Part shown: piece by piece, positions 17,143-27,795 of the stretch
Position numbering within the stretch: position 1 is the first letter of the stretch
Layout: each line of letters opens with the position of its first letter
From: an uncultured Naasia sp.
GTDB lineage: Bacteria > Actinomycetota > Actinomycetes > Actinomycetales > Microbacteriaceae
Direction: 5' to 3'
Assembly (NCBI GenBank): GCA_913778905.1
Contig: CAJYYA010000001.1
Span: 221,327 to 285,326, forward strand
Length of the DNA: 64,000 nt
The notes under the pieces: generated by a model
What the model saw: only the letters and a program-made list of their open reading frames with translations
What the model was told of the DNA's origin: nothing
Database searches by the model: none
Position numbers and translations under genes: made by a program

Positions 17143-17637
17143 TCAGGCTGCGGGCGCGAGGTACTCGTCCCAGTCCGGTTGCGCCCGCTCGACGCCGCGC
17201 ACGATCCAAGCACCGGCATGCGGCGGCCGCGGGCTCATGCGCAGCTGCCACCCCATCTCGCCAGGGGTGCGATCACCCTTGATGTTGTTGCAACGCAAGC
17301 AGCAGGCGACGAGGTTCTCCCACGAGTCCGCCCCGCCACGGGAGCGCGGCATGACGTGGTCGACGGTCGTCGCCGAATGCCCGCAGTACGCGCACCGCTG
17401 GGAATCGCGACGCAGCACTCCCCGCCGGGACACGGGCATCCGGCGCGCATGCGGGATCCGCACGTAGCGCGTCAGCAGGATGACGCTCGGTCTGTCCCAC
17501 TCCCCCGCGCTCGACACGATCGGGTGGTCGTCGGCCGAGACGACGACCGCCTTGCCGGTCATCACCAGGATGACCGCTCGCTTGAACGAGATGACGGCGA
17601 GAGGTTCGTAACCGGCGTTGAGGACGAGCGTGCGCAT
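17143..17637 (-). CDS. HNH endonuclease domain protein
   Basis: 164 residues. RTLVLNAGYEPLAVISFKRAV is the N-terminal signature of a widespread actinobacterial HNH family. The zinc-bound HNH core follows: CAYCG, TVDHVMPRSRGG with the catalytic His, then ENLVACCLRCNNIKGDRT. Nuclease activity on DNA is expected but the biological role of this family is not known to me. GAAGGA precedes the ATG, and the tiny frame at 17647-17841 stops only 9 nt before it, so the two are probably transcribed together. Confidence 0.88.
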   Translation of the reverse strand: MRTLVLNAGYEPLAVISFKRAVILVMTGKAVVVSADDHPIVSSAGEWDRPSVILLTRYVRIPHARRMPVSRRGVLRRDSQRCAYCGHSATTVDHVMPRSRGGADSWENLVACCLRCNNIKGDRTPGEMGWQLRMSPRPPHAGAWIVRGVERAQPDWDEYLAPAA

Positions 17638-17646
17638 GGCGATCCT

Positions 17647-17841
17647 TCAGCTGGCCTGCATGGCGTGCAGGCGGTGGGAGGTGGGTACGAAGTCCCGGAA
17701 ACGACGAAGGGCACCGTCGTAGTGACGGTGCCCTTCGTGAAGTCCGGAAGGAGAGCAGCTGCCGGATATGAGTCCGGCGTGCCGAGCCGCGCAGAACCGG
17801 CACACACCCGTGGCACGGGTGTCGCTGGTCCGGTCGGTCAT
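17647..17841 (-). CDS. Small Cys-containing ORF upstream of the HNH gene
   Basis: 64 residues with an AGGAG site 7 nt before its ATG. It has a CRFC motif near the start and a third Cys, then a basic His/Arg-rich half; no family recognised. A perfect 15-bp stem (17704-17738) lies inside the frame. It may be a real small protein or a leader whose translation controls read-through into the HNH gene. Confidence 0.45.
   Translation of the reverse strand: MTDRTSDTRATGVCRFCAARHAGLISGSCSPSGLHEGHRHYDGALRRFRDFVPTSHRLHAMQAS
17704..17738. terminator. Perfect 15-bp stem-loop, possible attenuator
   Basis: ACGAAGGGCACCGTC (17704-17718) pairs fully with its complement at 17724-17738 around a 5-nt loop. It has the strength of the intergenic terminators of this window but lies within the small frame at 17647-17841, upstream of the HNH gene, on the minus strand. 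No T-run follows. Confidence 0.6.
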
Positions 17842-17988
17842 GGCGAAGTCTCCTGGAGCGTCGGTGCTGGCAACCATAATGCACCCGGAACGACACTCGG
17901 CCGCCGCGCCGGGTGCGACGGCCGAGCCGTTACGAGATGTTCACCCCGGGAACGCGGGCCCGGAGCAGGCGAGCCTGAGGTCCCGGTC

Positions 17989-18897
17989 TCAGATACCCAA
18001 TCGCACGAAGTAGTGCGCGTCGGTCCAGATGGGCTGCACTCGCACGGACGCACCTTCGTAGGGCGCGTGGAGGATGTTGCCGTTGCCCGCGTAGATGCCG
18101 TCGTGGCTGCCGTCCGAGAAGATCACGAGGTCGCCCGGCTGCGCGGCGGAGGCGTCGATGACCGTTCCCGACGCAGCCTGGCTGCGGACCGAGTGGGCCA
18201 GCGGGATACCGAACTGCGCGTAGACGTACATCACGAAGCCCGAGCAGTCGAAGCCCGACGGATCCGCGCCGCCGTAGACATACGGGACGCCCTGGTACTG
18301 CAGACCGACCTGGTACACCTGGCTCAGGCTGAAGTTCGGGTAAGCGGGATTGGCGAGATACTCCCGCGCCGACATGCCCGAATACGAGGCATAGCTGGCG
18401 GACGCGGTCGCGCGGGACTGCTCGGCGGCCGCCGCGGCGGCGGCAGCGGCGGCGGCATCCCTGGCGGCCTGCAGTTCCTCCGGCGTGGTGGCCGTGATGG
18501 CGTCGCGACCGACCGAGGTGTCGGCGACGCTCTCGGCGACAGCGACCTGCTGCGGCTGATCGAACGTCATCGCGGCGACCTCGGACCGGGCGAACTCCGG
18601 CGACGCGTTGGCCACCGGATCGAACGCGTAGGAGGGCAGCGCCACCGTGGCGACGAGCCCGACCGCGAGGGTCATGACGACGACGCTGAGTGCGTTGCGG
18701 GTCCGGCTGCGACGGGGAGCGACGGGGGTCGCGGTCGAGCCGGCGACAGCGGAGCGGGAGGGCCCGGAGCTGCGACGGAAGGCGGATCCGCGACCGGCGG
18801 GGGAACCGGAGCGGACGATGCGGGAGAGGTTTTTGCGGGGGGTGGGGTGGGGGGTGTCTCGATCCGAGGATCGATGAGCGTCATTGTTCAGGGCCAA
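17989..18897 (-). CDS. Secreted NlpC/P60 endopeptidase
   Basis: 302 residues. The start is TTG at 18897: AGGAGG lies 7-8 nt upstream and no other start fits. A long Ser/Arg-rich cytoplasmic stretch (about 68 residues) is followed by a signal-like membrane segment ending PSYAF, an Ala-rich coiled stretch, and a C-terminal NlpC/P60 domain with FDCSGFVMYVY (catalytic Cys), HDGIYAGNG (His) and a following HAPY. Such enzymes cut the gamma-D-Glu-diaminoacid link in peptidoglycan, acting in division and growth like RipA. Confidence 0.9.
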   Translation of the reverse strand: MALNNDAHRSSDRDTPHPTPRKNLSRIVRSGSPAGRGSAFRRSSGPSRSAVAGSTATPVAPRRSRTRNALSVVVMTLAVGLVATVALPSYAFDPVANASPEFARSEVAAMTFDQPQQVAVAESVADTSVGRDAITATTPEELQAARDAAAAAAAAAAAEQSRATASASYASYSGMSAREYLANPAYPNFSLSQVYQVGLQYQGVPYVYGGADPSGFDCSGFVMYVYAQFGIPLAHSVRSQAASGTVIDASAAQPGDLVIFSDGSHDGIYAGNGNILHAPYEGASVRVQPIWTDAHYFVRLGI

Positions 18898-19088
18898 AGG
18901 GGAGTCCTCCTGCGCCTCGCCCCGAGTTGCGTCGAGACCCCGCCCATCGCGTTTATGAGACGTGAAGAAGCCGCGAGACGGGGGTGCGAAGCGTCACGGT
19001 TTCCGGCGCCCGAGCCGGCCTTTCTGGCTACGGGAGCCCGTCAACAGTACGTCACAGCACACCGGAAGTCACTTCTTACTGAAGAATC

Positions 19089-19105
19089 GGCAACGAATCG
19101 GTAAC
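19089..19105 (-). promoter_or_regulatory. 6-5-6 direct repeat upstream of the NlpC/P60 gene
   Basis: On the minus strand GTTACC (19100-19105), spacer GATTC, GTTGCC (19089-19094). It matches the spacing of the element at 17069-17085. It sits about 190 bp before the TTG start, implying a long leader; I see no clear -10 box after it and no riboswitch I recognise in the leader. Confidence 0.45.
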
Positions 19106-19169
19106 GCTTTTCCTCGGGGAGGAGACGACGGACGCGCCGCGCCGCAGGCGGGGAACCTCGCGAGGCGCG

Positions 19170-19862
19170 TCAGGAGGAGGCGACGAACACGTGGACGGCC
19201 ACCTCGGTCGGCAGCTCGATGCCGTCGCCGTGACCCTCCACCTTCAGCGAGATGTAGGAGCCCGCGTCCCCGATCATCGCGGTCGCCCCGGGCAGAACCC
19301 CGGCGTCCTTGAGCTGCTTGAGCAGTTCGGGATCGAACTGGACCGGTTCGCCGAGACGACGGATGAGACCCGTGGCCCCGCCCGTCTCGCGAACGAATTG
19401 CACGAGATTGACGACGCCGTCGAGGAAGGCCACCGACGGGTCCGTGCCGAGGTCTTCGAGGCTGGGGATCGGATTGCCGTACGGCGACTCGGTCGGGTTG
19501 CCGAGCATCTCGATGAGCTTGCGCTCCACCTGCTCGCTCATGACGTGCTCCCAACGGCACGCCTCGTCATGCACGAACTCCCAATCGAGCCCGATGACAT
19601 CGCTGAGCAGACGCTCGGCGAGACGGTGCTTGCGCATGACGTGGGTGGCCTTGAGCCGACCGACCGAGGTGAGCTCGAGGTGGCGGTCGCCCGAGACGAT
19701 GACGAGGCCGTCGCGCTCCATGCGGGCGACGGTCTGCGACACGGTCGGCCCGGAGTGTCCGAGGCGCTCGCTGATACGGGCTCGCAGAGGAACGATGTTC
19801 TCCTCCTCGAGGTCGAGGATCGTCCGGAGGTACATCTCCGTGGTGTCGACCAGATCCGTCAT
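19170..19862 (-). CDS. DtxR/IdeR iron-dependent repressor
   Basis: 230 residues, the length of DtxR. All metal ligands of DtxR fall at identical positions: Met10, Cys102, Glu105, His106 (site 2) and His79, Glu83, His98 (site 1). Winged helix at 25-60, dimerisation domain to about 140, and an SH3-like C-terminal domain. Cys102 argues for an iron-type (DtxR/IdeR) rather than a manganese-type (MntR) sensor. It is transcribed divergently from serC. Targets are expected elsewhere. Confidence 0.92.
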   Translation of the reverse strand: MTDLVDTTEMYLRTILDLEEENIVPLRARISERLGHSGPTVSQTVARMERDGLVIVSGDRHLELTSVGRLKATHVMRKHRLAERLLSDVIGLDWEFVHDEACRWEHVMSEQVERKLIEMLGNPTESPYGNPIPSLEDLGTDPSVAFLDGVVNLVQFVRETGGATGLIRRLGEPVQFDPELLKQLKDAGVLPGATAMIGDAGSYISLKVEGHGDGIELPTEVAVHVFVASS

Positions 19863-19940
19863 GCTCGCCCACCCTTCACGCATCGCCCTGTCGATGCCGG
19901 AACGATCCTAACCGGACCACCCCGGCGGTTTCCTCGGTGA

Positions 19941-21113
<1,173 letters not shown>

Positions 21114-21121
21114 GCCTCGGC

Positions 21122-21346
21122 GTGAGGGACGAGCCCGCGAACCGGAGCCCACCGGAGGACGCCGACGATCGCCGCCCCATCGCGGTCGGCCTCGTCCTCT
21201 GGCTGTTGGCGACCGTCGTCGTGGCGACTGTCGCCGCCATCCGCGAGATCCCGTCGGAAGCCCTGTGGACCTGCGTCGCGGGGCTCGTCCTGGGGGTGGC
21301 CGGTCTCCTGCACGTCTCTCGACGACGACGCATGAACGACCGCTGA
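21122..21346 (+). CDS. Small membrane protein, DUF2530-like
   Basis: 74 residues, GTG start. After a charged Asp/Glu/Arg-rich N-terminus there are two membrane segments (PIAVGLVLWLLATVVVATVAA and WTCVAGLVLGVAGLLHV, about residues 24-44 and 52-68) and a basic tail. This matches DUF2530, a family found widely beside serC in actinobacteria. No function is known. Confidence 0.75.
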   Translation: MRDEPANRSPPEDADDRRPIAVGLVLWLLATVVVATVAAIREIPSEALWTCVAGLVLGVAGLLHVSRRRRMNDR

Positions 21347-21376
21347 GGCGAACTCTCCGTCCTGGTCGTCCCCGTG

Positions 21377-21409
21377 AAAAAGGCCCCGCTCGACCGAGCG
21401 GGGCCTTTC
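21377..21409. terminator. Bidirectional rho-independent terminator
   Basis: AAAGGCCCCGCTCG pairs with its complement ending at 21408, with flanking A and T runs. It separates serC and the DUF2530 gene from the convergent DUF3027 gene. Confidence 0.9.
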
Positions 21410-21438
21410 CCATTGCACGCGCCGATCCGATGATCCGG

Positions 21439-22173
21439 TCAGCGGGCGACGTATCCGAAACCGTGGTCGTCGTCGGTCCGCTCGTTCGGATCGATGGCGT
21501 CGGGGTCTGCTTCTTCGTGCACGTCGACGATGTGGTGATCGAAGTCGACGGCAGCAGCGGCGACGCTATCCTCACCCCCGCCGCGAACCACTCCGTGGCC
21601 GCGGTCGTCACGCTCTCGCCGACGCGCCGCAGCCGCTCGGTGGGCGGCCTCCAGCTCGCTCTCGTCGTCGGATCCCTCGTCGCCCGAGTGGGCGTCGTCC
21701 GAGTCGGCGTCGTCCGAGTCCAGGACGTCGTCATCGTGGTCGTCATCGCCTTCGTCGAGAGCGCCGTCGAAGTCGACCCCGTCGACGTCGTCCGACTCCT
21801 CGTCGTCGTCCGAGTCGTCATCATCGTCGTGCTCGTCGTCCTCGCCCAGCTCAGGCAATTCATGCCCGGCGGCGCGGTATTCGGCGAGGCGGTCGGCCCA
21901 CGGCACCCAGTCGGGCGCCAGGAGTGCGCCCTCGCCCGGGGTGAGCTCGGTCTCCAGAACCTGGGGGTCCTCGGCGTCCAGAACGGACAGCGACACCGTC
22001 CAACGCCAGCCCGGGTATCCGGGCAGGGTCGAGGCGAAATACACGTCGACGAGTCCGTCGGTCTCGTCCTCCACCCCGACGACGGGCCCCACGGTCTCGG
22101 GCTCGGTGATCGCGAACAGGGCGGAGCGCGCGACGTCGGTCACATCGCGGTCGGAATCCCGAGGCTCACGCAT
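21439..22173 (-). CDS. DUF3027-family protein with extreme acidic segment
   Basis: 244 residues. The N-terminal about 110 residues (ARSALFAITEPETVGPVVG, PGYPGWRWTVSLSVLD, LAPDWVPWADRL) fit DUF3027. Residues about 118-190 are almost only Asp, Glu and Ser, followed by an Arg-rich stretch and a C-terminal DDDHGFGYVAR. The start is either ATG 22173 or ATG 22182; both overlap the cold-shock gene, so translation is coupled. Function unknown. The acidic part may mimic nucleic acid or buffer the basic partner, but this is speculation. Confidence 0.75.
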   Translation of the reverse strand: MREPRDSDRDVTDVARSALFAITEPETVGPVVGVEDETDGLVDVYFASTLPGYPGWRWTVSLSVLDAEDPQVLETELTPGEGALLAPDWVPWADRLAEYRAAGHELPELGEDDEHDDDDDSDDDEESDDVDGVDFDGALDEGDDDHDDDVLDSDDADSDDAHSGDEGSDDESELEAAHRAAAARRRERDDRGHGVVRGGGEDSVAAAAVDFDHHIVDVHEEADPDAIDPNERTDDDHGFGYVAR

Positions 22174-22549
22174 CCATGTCATCCGCGACGCGACGGAGCA
22201 TCGCGGCGATCTTCCCGGCGGCGGGCCCCTCGGGGTAGCGGCCGCGGCGCAGCGAGGCACCGACACCGTCGAGGAGCTTGACGAGGTCTTCGATGATGAT
22301 CGCCATGTCGTCGGCCGGCTTGCGCGACGCCTTGCTGAGGCTCGGCGGCGCCTGGAGCAGGCGGACCGAGAGCGCCTGGAGGCCGCGCTTGCCGTCGGCC
22401 ACGCCGTATTCGAGCTTCGTACCGGGCTTGACGGCCGTCGTGCCCGCGGGCAGGGCGGAGATGTGGAGGAAGACGTCGCTTCCGTCGTCGCCGCTGATGA
22501 ACCCGAAGCCCTTCTCCTCGTCGAAGAACTTCACTTTTCCGGTGGGCAT
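22166..22549 (-). CDS. Cold-shock-domain protein with C-terminal extension
   Basis: 127 residues. The first 65 are a CspA-type OB fold: GKVKFFDEEKGFGFI (RNP1 KGFGFI) and DVFLHIS (RNP2). Classical cold-shock proteins stop near 70 residues; this one continues with about 60 residues predicted helical (MAIIIEDLVKLLDGVGASL, IAAMLRRVADDMDA). Probable RNA or single-strand DNA binding. It overlaps the DUF3027 gene downstream, a pairing I have seen described for actinobacteria. Confidence 0.88.
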   Translation of the reverse strand: MPTGKVKFFDEEKGFGFISGDDGSDVFLHISALPAGTTAVKPGTKLEYGVADGKRGLQALSVRLLQAPPSLSKASRKPADDMAIIIEDLVKLLDGVGASLRRGRYPEGPAAGKIAAMLRRVADDMDA

Positions 22550-22767
22550 ATCGCCTCGCCTACTTCCTGATGCGCGCGGAGCGCAGTGCTGATCGGGGCA
22601 CGACGATCACCGGCGGGATCATTCCGACCTCTCACGAGGCCCCCCGCCCATGCGGCCGTGCGTGCACGATTCTACTCGGCACCCCCTCGACGACCGTCGA
22701 CACGGAGTCGAGGAGAGCGGCGCCCGATCCGCCCACCCACTCGCCCACGGGGCTCTAACCTGGGGGG

Positions 22768-22998
22768 ATGACCGGATCCGCCCGCGTGCAACGAGTCCTC
22801 GCCTTCGGCGCCATCGCCCTCGTGGGGCTCACCCTCGTCAGCATCTTCGCGATCCTCTTGGCACCCGCCTTCGGGATGACCGATTACACGACGGGGATCT
22901 GGCCGACGATCCTGGTGTTCCCGCTCATCGCGCTCCCGGTGGCGTTCCTGATGTTCGGGACCCTGCTCGTCATCGCGTGGACACGCAGGAAGCCGTGA
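22768..22998 (+). CDS. Small two-helix membrane protein
   Basis: 76 residues, ATG preceded by a run of six G. Two hydrophobic segments (about residues 10-35 and 45-70) and a short basic C-terminus. No family recognised. It lies just before the PhoP-like regulator on the same strand. Confidence 0.6.
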   Translation: MTGSARVQRVLAFGAIALVGLTLVSIFAILLAPAFGMTDYTTGIWPTILVFPLIALPVAFLMFGTLLVIAWTRRKP

Positions 22999-23066
22999 CT
23001 CCGGACTGAGACCCCGTTCGCGCGACTCTCAGACTCCGCTAAGGATACGTGCAGATAATAAACCGC

Positions 23067-23759
23067 ATGGCCGACGGACCCCGCATTCTCATCGTTGACG
23101 ACGAACCCAATATTCGTGACCTCCTGACCACGAGCCTGCGTTTCGCCGGCTTCGCGGTCCGCGCGGTCGGAAACGGCGCGGGAGCTATCTCCGCCGTGCT
23201 CGAGGAAGAGCCCGACCTCATCATCCTGGACGTCATGCTCCCCGACATGAACGGGTTCGGCGTCACCAAGCGCCTCCGGTCGTCGGGCTACACCTCGCCG
23301 ATCCTGTTCCTCACGGCGAAGGACGACACCGAGGATAAGATCACCGGACTCACCGTCGGCGGCGACGACTACGTCACCAAGCCGTTCAGCCTCGACGAGA
23401 TCGTCGCCCGCATCAAGGCCATCTTGCGCCGCACGATGCACGCCGAAGAAGACGCGATCATCCGCGCCGGCGAGCTCACGATGGATCAGGACACCCACGA
23501 GGTCACCATCGGTTCCGAGTCGGTCGAGCTCAGCCCCACCGAGTTCAAGCTGCTCCGCTACCTCATGCTGAATCCGAACCGGGTGCTGTCGAAGGCTCAG
23601 ATCCTCGACCACGTGTGGGAGTACGACTTCAACGGAGACGCCGGCATCGTGGAGTCCTACATCTCGTACCTGCGCCGCAAGCTCGACCAGTACTCGACCG
23701 AGCCGATGATTCAGACCAAGCGTGGATTCGGGTACATGCTCAAGGCCACCAAGTCCTGA
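23067..23759 (+). CDS. PhoP/TcrX-like OmpR-family response regulator
   Basis: 230 residues. ILIVDDEPNIRDLL, LIILDVMLPDMNGFG (phospho-Asp), GGDDYVTKPFSLDE and a winged-helix domain ending GFGYMLKA. The receiver closely resembles M. tuberculosis PhoP in the run from DKI to ILRR. GATAAT at 23054-23059 ends 7 nt before this ATG, so a leaderless transcript is likely; a GTG at 23049 is an alternative start. The kinase follows after 50 bp that contains a perfect hairpin. Confidence 0.9.
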   Translation: MADGPRILIVDDEPNIRDLLTTSLRFAGFAVRAVGNGAGAISAVLEEEPDLIILDVMLPDMNGFGVTKRLRSSGYTSPILFLTAKDDTEDKITGLTVGGDDYVTKPFSLDEIVARIKAILRRTMHAEEDAIIRAGELTMDQDTHEVTIGSESVELSPTEFKLLRYLMLNPNRVLSKAQILDHVWEYDFNGDAGIVESYISYLRRKLDQYSTEPMIQTKRGFGYMLKATKS

Positions 23760-23768
23760 CGTAGCAGT

Positions 23769-23791
23769 GGCGGGCTGACACTCAGCCCGCC
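23769..23791. terminator. Hairpin between regulator and kinase genes
   Basis: GGCGGGCTGA (23769-23778) pairs perfectly with 23782-23791 around CAC. With no T-run it may be a partial terminator or RNA-processing site that lowers kinase expression relative to the regulator. Confidence 0.55.
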
Positions 23792-23809
23792 ATCTCTACA
23801 CTTCGACCC

Positions 23810-25534
23810 GTGCACCAGTCGTTGAACAAGTGGTGGAGCGGTATCTCCCTCCGCTCCAAGATCACAGGCGTCACCGTCCTGCTGCTGACCTTGGGACTGC
23901 TGATCGCCGGCCTCGGCACACTCGGCGTCATGCGTTCGTTCCTGGTGCAGGAAGTCGACAGCCAGGTGCGGTCGGCGTCGGGCGAGGTCGCCGGACGTTT
24001 CAGCGGCAATGCCACCGCCGACGACTACGAACGATTCTGGAACCAGGGCCTCAGCACGTTCTATCTCGCGCTCATCGCCCCGGACGGAACGCTCATCTCC
24101 TCCGATGCCGAGAAGATCGGCGAGGCCAACCCGCCGGACACGAGCTCGATCACGCGTGAGCGGACCGAAGAACTCCGCGGCGACCCCATCACGATCAAGA
24201 GTCCCGACGGCTCGAGCGAGTGGCGCGCTGTCTCGGTGGCCGTCGAGACGTCCGCACAGCCCGGCTCGCTCGTCGTCGCCCTTCCGCTGGACAGCACCAA
24301 CAACGCCATCGGGCGCATGCTGATCCTCTTCCTGCTGTTCGCGGTCGTGGTCGTCGCGCTCGGTGCACTGGTGACCCGGATGTTGGTGACAGGGGCCTTC
24401 GGCCCGCTGCGCCAGGTCGAGCGCACAGCGGCGGCCATCGCCGAGGGCGACTTCAGTCAGCGCCTCGAGGGCGCGACCCCGAACACCGAGGTCGGCCGGC
24501 TCAACAAGTCCCTCAACACGATGCTCAACCGCATCGACAAGGCGCTCAATGACCGGGCGCGCACCATCGAGCAGATGCGACGGTTCGTCGGCGACGCGAG
24601 TCACGAACTGCGCACGCCGCTCGTGTCGCTGCGCGGGTACGCCGAGCTCTACCGGATGGGCGCTCTGCAGAGCAGAGACGAAGTCGGCCAGGCCATGGAG
24701 CGCATCGAGAAGGAAGCCGTCCGCATGAGCGGCCTCGTCGCCGACCTGCTCGAGCTGGCCCGCCTCGACGAGACCAAGCCGCTGCAGCTCGCTCCGGTGG
24801 CCCTGCTCCCCCTCGCCAAGGACGCGGCGCTCGACGCGATGGTGTCGAGCGCGGGCCGCACGGTGAGCGTCGTGACTGACACCAAGACCGACGGCTCCAC
24901 CGACGACTCCGTGGTCGCCCCGCAGGACGGCCCAGAAAGGGCGGACGAGGACGGCGAGACCGTGGTCACCACCGGGGGCAAGATCGCCCGCCGAGGCGTC
25001 CGCAACCCCACCACGACGGGCCCCATCGCCTTCAGCCGGGCCCAACTCGCGCGCCTACGCAAGCGGGCGCAGGAGAGCGGTCCGATGCAGGTCGTCGTGG
25101 TCACGCCCGAGTCCCGCCCGGAGAGCCGCGTCCCGGCTCTGGTGATGGGCGAGGAGAACAAGATCCGCCAGGTCCTCACCAACCTCATCGGCAATGCGGT
25201 CCGCTTCACACCGAACGACACCCCCATCGAGATCGTCGTGCGTGCGAATGCCGCCAAGGGGACCGCCACGCTCGAGGTCGTCGACCACGGCGAGGGCATT
25301 CCTCGACAGGTTCGGGAGAAGATCTTCCAGCGCTTCTGGCGTGCTGACTCGAGTCGGACCCGCGACACGGGTGGAAGCGGGCTCGGACTCGCGATCGTGT
25401 CGGCCATCGTCGCGGCGCACCGCGGCACCGTCGAGGTCATCGAGACGCCCGGTGGCGGTGCGACGTTCCGCGTTCGTCTTCCGCTTCTCCTCCCCACCCA
25501 GGAGGAGACGGGAGAAATCCCCATCCAGGGCTGA
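23810..25534 (+). CDS. PhoR-like membrane histidine kinase with extended linker
   Basis: 574 residues, GTG start. Membrane segments near residues 20-40 and 165-190 enclose an external domain of about 120 residues. HAMP follows, then HisKA with SHELRTPLVSLRGY (His265), and a C-terminal HATPase domain (N-box NLIGNAVRFTPN, DHGEGIP, GSGLGLAI). Between the second helix of HisKA and the N-box lies an insertion of roughly 85 residues (about 357-442) that is acidic, Thr-rich and then basic. Architecture apart, it resembles actinobacterial PhoR/TcrY. Confidence 0.9.
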   Translation: MHQSLNKWWSGISLRSKITGVTVLLLTLGLLIAGLGTLGVMRSFLVQEVDSQVRSASGEVAGRFSGNATADDYERFWNQGLSTFYLALIAPDGTLISSDAEKIGEANPPDTSSITRERTEELRGDPITIKSPDGSSEWRAVSVAVETSAQPGSLVVALPLDSTNNAIGRMLILFLLFAVVVVALGALVTRMLVTGAFGPLRQVERTAAAIAEGDFSQRLEGATPNTEVGRLNKSLNTMLNRIDKALNDRARTIEQMRRFVGDASHELRTPLVSLRGYAELYRMGALQSRDEVGQAMERIEKEAVRMSGLVADLLELARLDETKPLQLAPVALLPLAKDAALDAMVSSAGRTVSVVTDTKTDGSTDDSVVAPQDGPERADEDGETVVTTGGKIARRGVRNPTTTGPIAFSRAQLARLRKRAQESGPMQVVVVTPESRPESRVPALVMGEENKIRQVLTNLIGNAVRFTPNDTPIEIVVRANAAKGTATLEVVDHGEGIPRQVREKIFQRFWRADSSRTRDTGGSGLGLAIVSAIVAAHRGTVEVIETPGGGATFRVRLPLLLPTQEETGEIPIQG

Positions 25535-25599
25535 GCAGGTCGTTCCGGCCGTCACCGCTTCCGTACCTTCGAGTCCTCACCTCGAATGAAGGAGCCACC

Positions 25600-25893
25600 A
25601 TGGCCACGTTCTCCGTCGATTCCGACGCCGTCCTCTCCGCCCAGTCGACCGTCGCAGCGACCATCACCCGGATCCAGGGGGATGCCGCCTCGCTCATGGC
25701 CCAACTCACGGGCCTGCAGAACAGCTGGGGCGGAAGCGCCTCGGTCGCGTTCCAGGGCGTCGCCGCCGAGTGGGGCCGCACGCAGCAGCAGGTCGAGCAG
25801 AGCATCCAGGCCATCAACACCGCCCTCGCGAACGCGGCCAATCAGTACCTGGAGGTCGAGGCGGCCAACGCGCGCATGTTCAGCATCGGCTGA
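25600..25893 (+). CDS. WXG100 (ESAT-6-like) protein
   Basis: 97 residues, the exact WXG100 size. SWGGSA (residues 43-48) is the WxG turn between two amphipathic helices, as in EsxA and EsxB. AAGGAG precedes the ATG. These proteins are usually secreted by type VII systems, but no EssC/EccC ATPase or partner WXG gene is in the window, and it has no YxxxD/E tail. It lies behind the PhoR-like kinase, separated by 65 bp. Confidence 0.9.
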   Translation: MATFSVDSDAVLSAQSTVAATITRIQGDAASLMAQLTGLQNSWGGSASVAFQGVAAEWGRTQQQVEQSIQAINTALANAANQYLEVEAANARMFSIG

Positions 25894-25924
25894 CTCCTCC
25901 TCGCGCTCATCGGCGCGGGAATGA

Positions 25925-25962
25925 CGAAAGGGCGGCCCCCCATCGGGAGGACCGCCCTTTCG
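25925..25962. terminator. Bidirectional terminator
   Basis: CGAAAGGGCGG (25925-25935) pairs with CCGCCCTTTCG (25952-25962). It separates the WXG100 gene from convergent groEL. Confidence 0.9.
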
Positions 25963-25995
25963 GTGCAGGTTCTAGATCAGCTATTCAGCTTCAGA

Positions 25996-27795
<1,800 letters not shown>

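Noticed and set aside
17179..19104. 641-residue plus-strand frame across the HNH and NlpC/P60 genes
   Set aside because: Shadow frame caused by high GC; the minus-strand products have complete catalytic motifs.
18898..19169. Possible cyclic-di-AMP (ydaO) riboswitch before the NlpC/P60 gene
   Set aside because: Actinobacterial wall-hydrolase genes often have one, but the conserved GGGGTGAATC-like and GTCAGCTAACCTCG-like blocks are not present here.
21660..21850. Repetitive GTCGTC/GACGAC stretch that looks like a DNA repeat array
   Set aside because: It is the coding sequence of the Asp/Glu-rich part of the DUF3027 protein, with irregular units; not a CRISPR or satellite array.
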